Assembly: GCF_032062135.1 (NCBI RefSeq) | Contig: NC_092862.1 | Coordinates: 63,643,693 to 63,707,692 of the forward strand | Origin: Pyxicephalus adspersus | Lineage: Eukaryota; Chordata; Amphibia; Anura; Pyxicephalidae | DNA length: 64,000 nt | Direction: 5' to 3' | Shown: positions 34,330 through 46,916 of the stretch, piece after piece | Numbering within the stretch: the stretch's first letter is position 1 | How the letters are laid out: every line of letters begins with the position of its first letter | Position numbers and translations under genes: made by a program | The notes under the pieces: generated by a model | What the model was told of the DNA's origin: nothing | What the model saw: the letters and a program-made list of their open reading frames with translations, nothing else | Databases searched by the model: none

Positions 34330-34938
34330 TCATTGTGAGCACTGCAATAAGTTCATAAAACCTAAATCTCTTCCCATAAGTTTGCCTTGCCTGTGTAAAG
34401 CAGTAACCAAATGATCCAAGTGTAACCCAATACTCCTATAAACAAACCTTGCAGCATCAGAAAGCACCAAGACAACAGCTTCCTGGGCAGCACAGAAGAG
34501 CCTGGAACCGTACCATTTAACACCTAGAAACAGATAAACAGGCTGCATCCTTCCCTCCCCCAGTGCAAAACTTGTTGCCTGCATGCTTGAATCACAAGTA
34601 AAGCACATTGGTCCCTGTACTTGGAGGCAGCCATATTTGCTCTTTTTATATGCAGGTTCTGCTTCCTGCTTTGCAAGTTTTACACTTTGGTGTTCCTTGT
34701 TACATTGTAATTCTGTGGGGCTAATAACTACACTAGAACAATGCAAGTATGCATCTCTTATACCTTCACAGCTGTCCAGCAGGAAGGCCAAGCTATTGCT
34801 GTGAAATACAAAGTTCCCTTGAGTGGTAAATCTACAAATCTTATTTAATACAATAACAAAAACATGGCAAGCGCAAACATGTAAAATCACATTAATTATG
34901 CAATAACAACTCAAAATATCTGCTTCCTGAAAATCCAT
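34330..34938 (-). other. Isolated 202-codon open frame of unknown meaning
   Basis: The longest uninterrupted frame outside the RREB1 exons and their antisense shadows. The predicted peptide begins MDFQEADILS, is rich in Cys, Val and Leu, and shows no domain, signal peptide or low-complexity repeat that I recognise. It lies deep in the 21-kb intron in the RREB1 sense direction. No promoter or splice evidence supports it, and chance or an old repeat is more likely than a gene. Confidence 0.15.
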
Positions 34939-37900
34939 TCTACTTTCCCTTTAAGACGAAATCAGAGATGCTTATCGAGTACATTGAGGGCTATGGAATG
35001 CAGACAGTTCCCTTACAGATGAGGCATCTCCATCATGTACAGGCACATACTGATCACTAGAGAATGAATCATTTCTAAGGAGTTTTACAGCTATAGTTCT
35101 TAAAGTGGATAAAAATTAGGAGAAGAATATTTGGGTACACAAAAGGCTCATTTTTGTATCTATGCATCTGAAAAAGTGCAAAAAGGTACATGAGGTTAGA
35201 TCAGATATGCAATGATCTGTTAAGCATACGGTGGTACATGGCTTCCATAAAAGACGATATCTGATAGATAAAAGAAAGCAAAAAATTCTGTCTCCCTGGC
35301 AGTCATTATCCTAGAGCTATCAATCTGGTTCCCGTCAATTGACCAAATCCACACAAAGTAAAGTAAAGTACAGATCAATTCCATACTTTTATTTTTGGCG
35401 AAACCAGGAGTATTGTTTGTAGTAAAGTGTACACATCTATTTCCTGTTGTTGATACCTTGTGTTTGTGGCCATTGTTCTATTGCCTATTCTGTCTGTTTG
35501 ATGTATTATGTATCATTAGAAGGATCCTGTCTTTGAGGTGTTGTGTTGGGAGTCACAATTTAACAGGAACATTACACAACCCATAAAGAGACCATAAGAA
35601 TAAAGTTGTGTGTAAAATCTTTGCTGAAGTCAAAGTTCATCAAATAAAAAGAAAGTGTTATCTTTTCTATGAAGTTGGTGGCCTTGTTATATGAAAGAAA
35701 CAGAGCTACATATGATGGGCTATAGGTAATACATCTACAGGCTTTTATTTTTTAAGAAAGTTACATAAAGCTACTACCATGGGAGTGTCCTGTTCATGCA
35801 TATACAGCCTAATTTTTAACAGTATGTATTACACTTGGGCATTTAGGAATCACCATGCATAAGTGCCTAATTAAAATAATCAAGTATAGATTACACGTTA
35901 ACAGGGCAGTTAGGTCCATACCAACCAAAAAAGGAACTTTATTAGCATCACTGTTTAATATTCTAATAATTTAAATTGTGTAACATCTACATTTGTGGAT
36001 AAAAAGTCATTAAAAGTATGAACTTTAAAACTATATACATAAAATAGGAACACTTTAAGTAATAATATTTTTCTATACAGATGTAAAAATACTACCCTCC
36101 TAAATAAAACAAGTAGGATTTTTAAACTGACAACTATGCCCCTATTTTAAGTACTCACACACAGGAAATTGAAGCTAAGATGGCTCACTTGCTTATAACA
36201 ATCTACGGGTGCCATCTTTACAATTAAATATGGCTTCTGCCCGTTTGGTGTGGGCAGCACTTTACTTTCTAACAAAACATATTACACATAGTAATTGTTT
36301 CACAGGCAGATTTTCACATTACATATATTTATTATACAAACACATCTTCCTCATCATTACCAGTTTACACAATCAAAACCAACATAAGGGGAAACAGAAA
36401 GGGGAAAGGACGATCAGGAGCAGTGTAATCACGCAGTTGTTAGGTCATGTCACACAGTTTGTGATGTTGTATATTCTCTTCATGTATGTGCATAGGACAA
36501 AGAATGCACTGTCTGCAAGACGACTGCAGTGTGTTTCAGAGTACGAGGTCCCAAAACAAGGATACCATTTGTCTGCTTGAGAGCGCCATTCTGCAAGTAA
36601 TGACTTACAGCTGGAGCGCTCTGTCCAGCAGCATCATCTGTCTCTCAGAAGTTTTTTTTTTATATTCAGGATTTGTGTTCTTCTGCCTATCCTTAATTTC
36701 CCTCAGTTGCTGGCTGGACCAGCAGTAGTACAAGACTTGGGAATAAGTTTAATAAGTAAATGTAGTGTTTATATGTGCCTTAGATTAAACAGTTAAACTT
36801 TTACAGTGATTTTAGTCTGCAGACACAGTTTTTGTTACAGTGTCCATCATGAGAAAAAAAAAAAAAAATCAGGGATGGACTAAATAGACCTCTTCCATGG
36901 ATAAAGAAACACCATGGCTACAAGTATGACAACATTTGGCAGTAATGAAGGAGTCTTGATAAGTCTGTGTTGCCCACTTCCTATTATTGGCCTGAGCAAA
37001 AACACCTGAACTGTGAAGGTCTGGATCTCCTAAACAAGTCCATCAGTTAGAACATACAAATCATACAGCAAACCTGATTATTTAAAGCAGAGCTGTATGC
37101 AAACATGTACATTTACAATGCCTTTGTCCATTATAAAGTGTTGTGTGATCAAATCACCCCTGCCAGACAGAATAGCTAGGTCTCTAAATTACCTACCACA
37201 CATATGTAAAAAAACAAAAAATGCAAAGCACATTTTCTTTTCTGCAGTTGTGCTCACGGATAGCAGAACAGAAACCAAGAGCAAAACAGGTTTTGTAAGG
37301 AGGATAATTAAACCCTTAGCAAAATCGTATTGTGTAAAATAGCCTAATTAGTTATTCATTTTCACCAAATATCTTTAAAGCTTTTAAAACATACTCGTAT
37401 GCGCTTAATCATTGTACATTTGTACGGTGGCCTTTGCAAGTTTCCAATGAGGTTGAATGCAGTTAACATTACAACATTGTAACGTGCATTAGAAGGTAAG
37501 GATTGCAAGTCCCATCATTTTTTGCACACTACGTTGGCAGTGCTGTGGGGTTTCCTGCTAATGAAAGACATTATTGGAGGCTGTACATATTAGATCCCTG
37601 TGTATCAGCATGTGATCCTGTAGTCCTAAACAGGAGCACACAATTGGGAGTAACAAGGCTGCGCCTGCAGGCAGACCTTGTAAAGCAGCATTGAGCATTG
37701 TAACATTGAGAGGACATGGCTGGGGGAGAGATTACAACTGGAATAGATTTTTGTCTGGCCAGTGATTGGACAGTAAAAGAGCAGTAAAGTAATAATGAGG
37801 TAGACCCTGCACATATCTGACTGTTCCTTCCCAGCATATGTATATGTAGGATACCCATTTCCAGTCTGCCAGCCGCTACAGACGGAATTAGAAGAAGCAT

Positions 37901-40900
37901 TATAAGAGGCAGTCAGGAGGAGATCTACTCCACAAGGTACTCCACATGATGCTTTTATAAAGTGGTACATACTTCAAAACAGTTAAAAGTATTGGTTCTG
38001 AATGCTAATATCAAGATCATGCAATAATTATCTAGATGACTGCTGGGTCTCAAGTTCTAACCATTTCACATTATACCCAAATGTCTGGGCAACATAAACT
38101 TCCCGCTGATCATGCCAAAGAGATCCTAAATTTCTGTACTCTGCAAACTATGCTGACTCTGCAATTAAATGTCAGTCCTGCATGAAATCTACACTGCTGG
38201 ACTACAGAGCACCCCACCTTTCCTCATCTTCATATCATCAGAGGAAAATGGTATGTGGTCTAGCAGGAAAAAGAACTCGGGCTTGGCTGACATTGCTTAG
38301 TATTTTAGCGCAGCAGAAGCAATGCAGTGAGTTCACTATATATATTGTCAGATTTATTTATGTAATTACAGCTTACATAAATGTGTATGTAATGCAGAGG
38401 TGTAATAAATATTTTTCTATTTGAATTTGCCCAGACAAACACTAACTCTCAATAATGATGTCTTACAGCGAATAGCAGAAATGAATAAACCATCAATTTT
38501 ATTCTCACATACTGAACATGTGGTGTGCTGCCTTCAATCAGTTTGTTAGAAAATCAAGCAGTCAGAATTGTAAAGTACACAGTTCTAAGTGGTGGTTGGT
38601 GGCTGTACAAGCATGTCGTGTTTAGCACATTTTGCTATTGTATGCGTAATCAATCCAATAAAGGGGCGTCAGGAAGCAAGGCCAACATTGTGCTATTGTT
38701 TCAGCCACAGCACAGTTAAACATTGTAACAGCTGCTATTTTTAAGAAAGGAAAAAAGAAGTTACACCATTACAGCAGTGTTATTTCCAGCAGAAATAGAA
38801 TGGCTGAAAAGGGTTGTAACCAAAATATGCTGGTTCTATGAAGCATTATAAAAATAGAGCCATATGGTATCGATATTCCATGTCTGCACATACTGAACAT
38901 CCTTGATTTTTGCCTATTTACAGCCAAGACTTTTAGGCCACTGATACCTCTCCTTGTAAACAGACATTTACAAAATAAAAAAAAAAACACATTTGAACCC
39001 CAAAACTGTCTTTGGTGGATATATTATAGTACACAAGAAAGAACAGATCTTCATCTATGTGGCCAATCATGCCTAGTATTAGTCCAGACAGACTTGAGTG
39101 TCCTGGACATCTTCCTGTAATCACTGATAGTTGCAATCTGTTCATATGGCTTTATAAGAACTGGGTGTGATAGACAAAAAGCTCACGGTAGTATACAGGC
39201 CACAAGACTGTGGTCTAATAAGCAGCGAGGAGCACAATGCAGCGTAACTGGTTTGGCAAGATTTTCAAAATCTTCCACCTAAATGTGTATGCTGCTAGGC
39301 ATCATCTGCAGAACTAGTTGCATTTTTCAGTAAAACGCCACCATCTTCCATCCCTGCAATAAAAACATTTCACGGGCAGGTTTTTCCAAGGATGTTGTGC
39401 GTACAAGGAGGTAAAGGACAGATATCTGCATAAGAAACAGCAGCTGGCAAAGAAAGGCCCCGCTGTTCCCTGCTTAAGACTCAGAAGTTGCACATGTCTA
39501 TGCCCATCATTCTGCAGCCCAGAGACATGGGGCAGGCAGGCAGTATTCTTAACCCTTTTATTCCCTAGATATAACACAAAATTTCATATATTTAAAGGCT
39601 GAGACATGGTATTTGTGTGTTAGACATAGCATGACATCACAGGAGTAACTCCCGATTTGTATTTTAAATGACAAGATAATTGATAGCTGTGCTTCTTTTG
39701 GTACGTGCCCTGGATTTTGGTGTTCCTGAAGAGATTTAATTGAACGGTAGCTGTAAATTTAGGCTTGTGTTTTGTAACATCAGTAGATGTTATAATGCAT
39801 CTCAGGCATAATGAGTGATGTGAAACCCCTAACAATCTACATGATAGGGACAAGGGAGCTAGCATGTCAGTTTGCTGCTGCTGTAGACCTACCATATATA
39901 GTACATTTGCTGGCTAGAATTTAGTTCTGAGTGTCAACCTATCCAGTGACACAAGCATTCCTTGGCTTGGTTTGTGTATGACATACAGCTTTCTTCTTGC
40001 AGCATGGCCACACCTGCCAGAGCACATGGGCAGCAAGGAATGAATTCACAAGTAAAAGTCTACTCATATATTTATCCTTCACAAGCACTGACACAGCCAG
40101 TGCTGCATCTCAACCAGTTTTTCATCTGCCATTCTCTTATTACAAAATCACATGTGACTTCCAAATGTTGGAAAGCACATGATGCTGGTACTGTATCCTA
40201 TTTTATATTCCAGATGAATGATGCTTTTGGATCTTTCCACATTGACCTTCCAGACATATTGCTCTGACTTCTGCGCGAGTATGAAAGTTTAATTTAACAA
40301 AAACAAAACATTGATTTCTATAGGAAACTGATGACATTCAGATGAATTGTAAAGACCTGATGTATAAAAGTAATAGGAAACGAAGGTGGGTGGAGTCAGG
40401 GTAACATTATTAGAGAAAAGATCTGATCATATTGTAGTGGAAATCTATCAGGACAAATCAAAATGGGCTGATTTAATGCAATAGGTTAATGTGAAAAGCA
40501 TTACAACATGTTAAATAGTATGTGGTAACATTTCAAAAATCTGCACCCAACCTTATCCAGGATGATCATGAACCAATACATACCTGGCTGAATCGCCATC
40601 AGGCTTCCTAATTCTCAATTTTACGTTTGGCACATTATTTGTTTCTATGCTATATTGAAGTAGCTGGAAAATCTTTTTTAAGAGAACTCATTTGGGGACA
40701 AGCAAGGCCATCATAAGACCTTGTATAGGCCATTACATTTGAATGTAACCAGAAATGCTGGTGGGAATATTTTACTCGTGGACAGATATAGAAAACAGAA
40801 TTATCAGTTTTATGTAGTAGAATTAGCCAAAGGTTTATATTAGACAATCAAAGGTACATACATTGAAGTTTATATTTTCTATACTTGAAAAAAATCAATA

Positions 40901-40907
40901 GCAGTCA

Positions 40908-41012
40908 TAATTATTATTAGGCTTTATATAGCGCCAACATATTACATAGCACTTTACAAAGTCTATTGTCATACCACTAACCGTCCCTCAAAGGAGCTTA
41001 CAATCTAATGTA
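40908..41012 (-). mobile_element. SINE-tail fragment (minus orientation)
   Basis: Read on the minus strand it gives TTAGATTGTAAGCTCC, then GGGACGG..., TTTGTAAAGTGC, ATATGTTGGCGCTATATAAA and a TAATAATAA end. It parallels the last 110 bp of the full SINE at 62472-62790, including TGGACTTTGTACAGC and GGCGACATATAAATACTG. The tRNA-like head is absent. Confidence 0.75.
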
Positions 41013-41844
41013 ATACATCTGGTAAGGACTGGTAAACTGCAAAACATTCTGGTGTGGTTCTTGGGTCTAGCAACCCAGTTTTCTAATATTAAAGTCAAGT
41101 CTTTTCAACCATTTAAACAATGAAAGAAGCATTGGAAAGATCCCTTGAAGTACAGATACCACTGATTGACAGTGATTAGTTTTAAAAACAATTTGCAAAT
41201 TATTTTCTTGGACACCCTCATTCTTATCAGTTGTGAGTTTTGTAACCAAAATAGAACGGTTGGTGTTCACTAGAGTCTAAACACACTTTGGTATATGGAC
41301 AGCCTTTTGTACTCCGGGTCACATAACCAGAGCCAATACCTCAATTGTGCCATACAGAATAAGAAAAGGTTGCTGGTGTTGCAAGCACCTGAGAAACAAA
41401 TCTGGATAATGCTTGCAAGCCTAGGACAGGGTGATCTGCACATTCATTTATGCCACCGGTTTTATTTTACTCAGGCGTACACAGCTGCTGAATATGTCAG
41501 CACTTTACAAGATCGGAATATTCAGATTCCAATTTCACTTGTATCTTGTACATGACAAGGGACTGGGACATTTCTATTAGTAAATATTGTGTTTTTGTGA
41601 TCACTTTCAACCCATCTACCCCTGGAAGGTAACACTGGAAAGCCAGCATTCCACAGCTAAGGTATTTGCAAACCAGCCACAAATAAGAGGTGGCCTACAG
41701 ACCTGAAATAAGAGCGCCTAGCAACCAAAAAAAGAATACAAGCATGTAGAGTGCTCAGGATGCTGCGGAAAACTAACTCTGTGAGCATACAGGGCTTGCA
41801 ATCACTTTACTTTCTTATAAAGTACCATTTTTGTTTTTAAAAAA

Positions 41845-41954
41845 ACTGTATTTATATAACACCAACATATTATGCAGTGTTGTACATTAAATAGGGGTTG
41901 CAAATGACAGACACAGGAGGAGGAGAGGACCCTGCCCCGAAGAGCTTACAATTA
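41845..41954 (-). mobile_element. SINE-tail fragment (minus orientation)
   Basis: On the minus strand: TTGTAAGCTCTTCGGGGCAG, a TCCTCC stretch, TGTCTGTCATTTGCAACCCC, TGTACAACACTGCATAATAT and TTATATAAATAC. This is the same sub-type as 46727-46863 and 61686-61806. No tRNA-like head. Confidence 0.75.
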
Positions 41955-42267
41955 CACACAAGATTATAAATTTGCCCACACCCGTTGAAGTCTGGTACAC
42001 AAACAATGCAAGGTTACTTTTTTAATGATACAGAAAAGGGAATGAACACAGGTTTTTTGGAATGGAATTCCCTGTAAGTAATAATAGCCATATCTTAAAC
42101 CTGCAAATGCTCAGCATATCTCTATGGATCCGATACAATGTATACTAGGTCACATATAGCTGATCCTCTATACAGCATTCTTATTCTTTCTACTTGTCCA
42201 GGAAAAAGGAGAGTGGGTGATTCCCCCTAATAGAGACACAGACAGCACAAGACACCTAAAAAGATTC

Positions 42268-42477
42268 CTCTAGATCAGAGGTGCCCAACAGGTAGATCGC
42301 AATCGACCAGTAGCTCGCAAAGGCACGGCGAGTAGATCACAGAGCCCCGCCTTTCAAAATAATAATTTCTGTGCATGGTAGAGATTAAGTCAAAGTTTTT
42401 ATTGTTGGTAGATCATTTTGACTTGGCTACAAAAGTAGCTCGCAAGCCAAAAAAGTGTGGGCACCCCTGCTCTAGAT
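42268..42477. mobile_element. hAT-type MITE with perfect 8-bp target-site duplication
   Basis: The element spans 42276-42469 (194 bp). It begins CAGAGGTGCCCAACA and the inverse complement of its end reads CAGGGGTGCCCACAC, so the termini are imperfect inverted repeats. It is flanked on both sides by the identical octamer CTCTAGAT (42268-42275 and 42470-42477). An 8-bp duplication with CAGRGGTG ends is diagnostic of the hAT superfamily. It contains repeated TAGATC / AGTAGCTCGCAA motifs and no transposase. Confidence 0.92.
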
Positions 42478-44289
42478 CATCCATACTTTATAAAAATGTT
42501 TGGACCATACGTTCATTTTAAATATTAGGGCTTCCCCTAGTTGAGGTTTGGGGAAGTAAAGAGTAGTTAAATACGTGCAGCTGGTGGGATCAGCATTACA
42601 GAAAACCTGTTCTGAACGGCAGGAAGTTAAAATACTGCACTAGTTATACGCTAGGTTCTACTGTTTTGCACTGTGTTGTCTGTTTAGTAAAGATGCTTAC
42701 AGAAGGAACCTCATCAATGTGCTGCTTTGTCTTTACTGCTGAACCAGCAGGCCAAGGTTACAAAAATTGGGTCACTAACATAACAGTGAAAACCGTCAAG
42801 GACTTTTAAAGGACTGTCTGGATCACAAGACTGGCTAAACAGTTCATATATTATAACACACAAACTCTATTAAGTGTAATGTTTCTGATATCACCTACCT
42901 GTAGCTCATCTTTAATAATAAATAGCACACACCTATTTTAACATGCATGTATTTTCAGACGAGTCCCAATACTTATTAGACACAGGGCATCTTATAATTT
43001 ATTTATAGGTTTTTCACACGTGGGAGAGAGAAAGAGACAGGTGTTGAGCATCACGGCAGGCAAAAAGCTGGATGAGTCTCAAACAAAACACTTTATTACT
43101 AGGCAGAGAGAAGCTGACCAAATCCAGTTGGGATGCAGTTACTGCAGAGCAGTGTGGGATGCTGGGCAGGCTAAATCTAACAGTTGTGCACTCACTAACA
43201 AATGGTCCATTCATGAAGCAAAATATGTATGGAGGCTTCTAATTCTACAGTGAAATGGAGGGTTGCTGTCTCCTCTCCCTCCCACACAGCAGGGTGAGAA
43301 GGATGGAGCGTGGAGAACTCTACACTTATCTTTGTCATCTGTGTTGCTTTTTCAAGTTTTTTTCCCTTCTGTCTCTCTGCAGTGAAACAACTGTTGCAAA
43401 ATATAATAATCTGAATGAAATCCGAGTAATTACTTTTGGTTGCCTTTGCCAATTACAATACATAAGCACAAGCTTCAATTATTTCATATAGGTGCTGCAA
43501 TGGCCAAAAACAACCAACGTTATATAAGAAACAGACGGTAGATAATCTCCATCACAAGATATAAAATTATATTAGCAAACATTTAAGAGTTGATCCTGCA
43601 TATCAGTATTGCTGAATGATATTTTACAGCAGTAACAATTCTTTATCTGTTTGGATGTAGCTTGTCCAGTGAATAAATGCAAACTTATTTAACCATACCA
43701 AGTATGTAGAGACTATTAAAAAACAGAGGTGGGTATGGGTTATTGCAAAAATGAACAAGGCACTATGTATTATACGTCCAATTAAAATATGGATGCACCA
43801 ATAACTCCCAAATATGTTGGCTCCCCAATCAATCTGGTGACCCAGTAGCTTCAATACATTCTTAATCCCTGACTCAGAACATATAAAGATCAAATATTTC
43901 AGATTAAAACCAAGGTTCACATATGAGTCAGCAACTAGCATTTTCAAGTATGCAGCATGGGACCAGTAGAGGCTTCTAAGAAGTGCATCAAACTAAGAAT
44001 GCAGAAACTGCATCCGCTTCTGTGAATGAGCCCTACCATCTAACAGAACATTTTCAATTCAATTGCACACAGTTCTTATGTATAGCCACACACACAAGAG
44101 ATTAAGTTATCTTCACCTTCCAATAGTGGATTAGCACAATACTATGGACACCTTGGTTAAATATTTGCATGTTTATCAACTGTCGAAGGCCAAGCATTCC
44201 ACCAAATAGAGCCATGTTATTTTATTTACTGCTATTGTGATGATCAGGATCTACGTGAATGGGAACAGATTGTCACTGTAGGGAAATGA

Positions 44290-44644
44290 GGCTACGTACA
44301 CACGTGCAATAATTTTGATCGTCTGTTAACAAAAAAAGTGCAACGACTGGCCAAGGATGCTGATGAATGAGGAATGTCGTTCCAGCGACATTCCTATGAT
44401 TGCTATCTATTGTGTGTATGGTCGCTTAGTAATCCTGGATGGTTCTGCTGTACATTTTCTCCGGTCACTTCCTGCATCATTAAAACGATTGTATCTAGTG
44501 CGTGTACATTATTGGTGGATTAAATTTGAACAATTGTATCGTTACAGCATGTACAGAATCGTGCACAATACGATCGTTCAAAATAATCATGAATAATTGT
44601 TGATTCGTTCTCTAACAATAATTATTGCACGTGTGTACCTAGCC
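44290..44644. mobile_element. 355-bp inverted-repeat MITE (3-bp TNA-type target site)
   Basis: The first 25 bp starting GGCTACGTACACACGTGC match the inverse complement of the last 25 bp with a single difference (position 6). The flanks are TGA and TTA, consistent with a 3-bp target such as that used by PIF/Harbinger elements, though not identical. Inside is a hairpin around 44372-44393 (GAATGTCG / CGACATTC). No transposase. A decayed relative lies at 63134-63363. Confidence 0.85.
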
Positions 44645-44699
44645 TTAGGTGACCACATGGGGAGAATTTTGAAAACTCTAGGCTGGGGCTTTAATACGT

Positions 44700-44960
44700 A
44701 CATCTCTGCAGACCTGCTATTGCAAAATCTCTCTCAGTGCTAATCTCTCTCTGCCTTCCCTGCTACAAATCTCCAGGCAGGAGGATGCAGGCCAAAGTAC
44801 AAGGCGAGAACATTGGCCAACTGTTGCTGCGCCGCACTCCTCCTCCTTTCCTGCCAGCAGCCAATCAGGACATTGCCAGCAGGTGTCCCACCCTGTAGAG
44901 CTGCTGTGACTGACAGCGGTGCTGTGCTGAGCAGAAGGTGAAATCCGTCAGTGAAGGGAG
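44700..44960. promoter_or_regulatory. GC-richer patch with CCAAT boxes, possible internal promoter or enhancer
   Basis: Within a strongly AT-rich intron, this stretch is visibly richer in GC and contains AGCCAATCAG (44859-44868) and a second inverse pair TTGGCCAA near 44813. It also has a GCGCCGCAC segment. It could be an alternative RREB1 promoter or an enhancer. No initiator or splice donor pair makes this certain. Confidence 0.3.
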
Positions 44961-46626
44961 AACACTGCATGTAGTCACTGTGCACCAAAACACATACACA
45001 TACTGCTTTAACACATCTGTGCTTCATCTTGGTCATCTCCTTCACAGCTGCTAATAAAATACAGGGAGGCCCAGTGCGAAAATATCTATGGATTCTATAC
45101 ACCATCTATAGGATAAAGTACTGCTTATAAGAACAAATAAACAGCTTAGATGATGCAAACAAAGCGAAACAACTGTTGCCAGTTACACTTTAAAATAAAC
45201 AGTACAAATACAATAAAAAGGACTTAAGAGACGCTCTATAAAGAATATACAAAAGTACAACCTTATTATATGCCACTCATCCTTTTGACCTTGGACTCAT
45301 TTGCTTCATCTCAGGCTTTTGATACACTCTCTTTGCTAACCATTTAGCTCACTGCAAGCTCTGATAATAATGGTTAATGTTTACTGAAACCTGCACATGA
45401 ACTGTACTAAACCTGATAGCAGAACTTTGCCTTTGCAGCGCTGAAAGAATCTGTGATGTCTACTCACCAAACATGCAAATGAATACTCAGGAAGCGCCAG
45501 AATCTTTAACCATGAAAGCCACAGAGAAAACCATATTACATACACACGCGTGATAGTTTCTCTTTTAACATATGCACACTTATTTCTTAAAGAATGCATT
45601 TCTAATACCAGGTAAACATCTAATTACAAATGGTGTCTCTATAGAATGCTGTGTGTTCCAAAACTGCAGCATTAAAACAAACTAATACCCAAAAAAAAAC
45701 ATAACAAATAATGTAAGCATTTTAGATAAAAATACAATGTGAATACCACTATTATTTACCTGGTGTCAAAATCCTAATGTGCACCAACATAATGTTTGTG
45801 TGGCTAAACTATTTGAATGCAATCCTTTAAAGCATGCTAAGGAATGGTATATTACAAGAGTAAAAAAAAAAAGTTTTCACCTCCCCCAACAGCAGGATGC
45901 TCCCAGGTGTACAAAGGTAACGTTTAGTGTGTGCTATAAGAGCAGCAATAGAACCGCAGTCACCTTGGATACAAGCTGCACCCTCTGTTTGATGAGCAAA
46001 CAATGGTACCTTTAGAGCCAGTACCAATCAGGCAGGGCAAGGGGCAGCCAAACAGTCCTGGAACTCAGAGTTGATAAATTAAATTACTCACAGGTCAAAA
46101 ACAGAACATTTAGCATGACAATAGAAACCTACGATTCATTTCATAGCACCATTCCATCTACATTTGGATTATCTGCACAATGAACACCCAGGGGTAGTAT
46201 AATTATTAATCTCATTTGTGTTATTTAGACAAAGGGCCATTTAAAGAACCCCTTTTGCAAAATAAACATGAAAAAAAATTCTCTGCACATCCTCATCCTT
46301 GCTTTAAACTGTAAACACCTTATCGCTACCTCAAGCAAGCAGTAAAATAAGGTGCGTCTTCTCATCCACTCTTCTAACACAGTCAAACATTGAAAAAAAT
46401 ACCAGAGTTTCTTGGCCCTGGGGAGTGGCAGAATATACAGTGAATCGAAGGAATCTCACAGCAGAAGATACATGCTCCAACATGGCCTAGTCAGGGCAAT
46501 AACAGATAACTGATGCTACAGAATTCTCAGCACTGAAGCTAAATGACGACATTTCCAAAGACATTGTTTTACACCCAATCTGAGACTCTCCTTGACGGAA
46601 AATTGAACATGACTGAATATTAATAA

Positions 46627-46643
46627 ATACATACATACATACG
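46627..46643. repeat. (ATAC)4 microsatellite
   Basis: Four tandem ATAC units, intronic. Confidence 0.85.
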
Positions 46644-46726
46644 GTGACTATATGCCAGATTCATGATCAAATATGTGATTTGTTTAGGAATCATATTTAT
46701 AAGATAAAAGTATCCATAACACTCCT

Positions 46727-46863
46727 AGATTGTAAGCTCTTCGGGGCAGGGTCCTCTCCTCCTCCTGTGTCACTGTCTGTCATTTGCAACCCCTATTTAA
46801 TATACAGCGCTGCGTAATATATAATCGGTGCTATATAAATCCTGTTTATTAATAATAATATTA
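46727..46863 (+). mobile_element. SINE-tail fragment (plus orientation)
   Basis: Begins AGATTGTAAGCTCTTCGGGG and proceeds through CCTCCTGTGTCACTGTCTG, ACAGCGCTGCGTAATATATA and GGTGCTATATAAATCC to an AATAATAATA end. Same family as 41845-41954 and 61686-61806. No tRNA-like head. Confidence 0.8.
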
Positions 46864-46896
46864 TAAACACTGAGACCCAGGCTTACAATCCTAAAC

Positions 46897-46916
46897 CACA
46901 CACACACACACACACA
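46897..46916. repeat. (CA)n microsatellite
   Basis: About ten CA units, 34 bp beyond the 3' end of the adjacent SINE tail. Confidence 0.9.
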
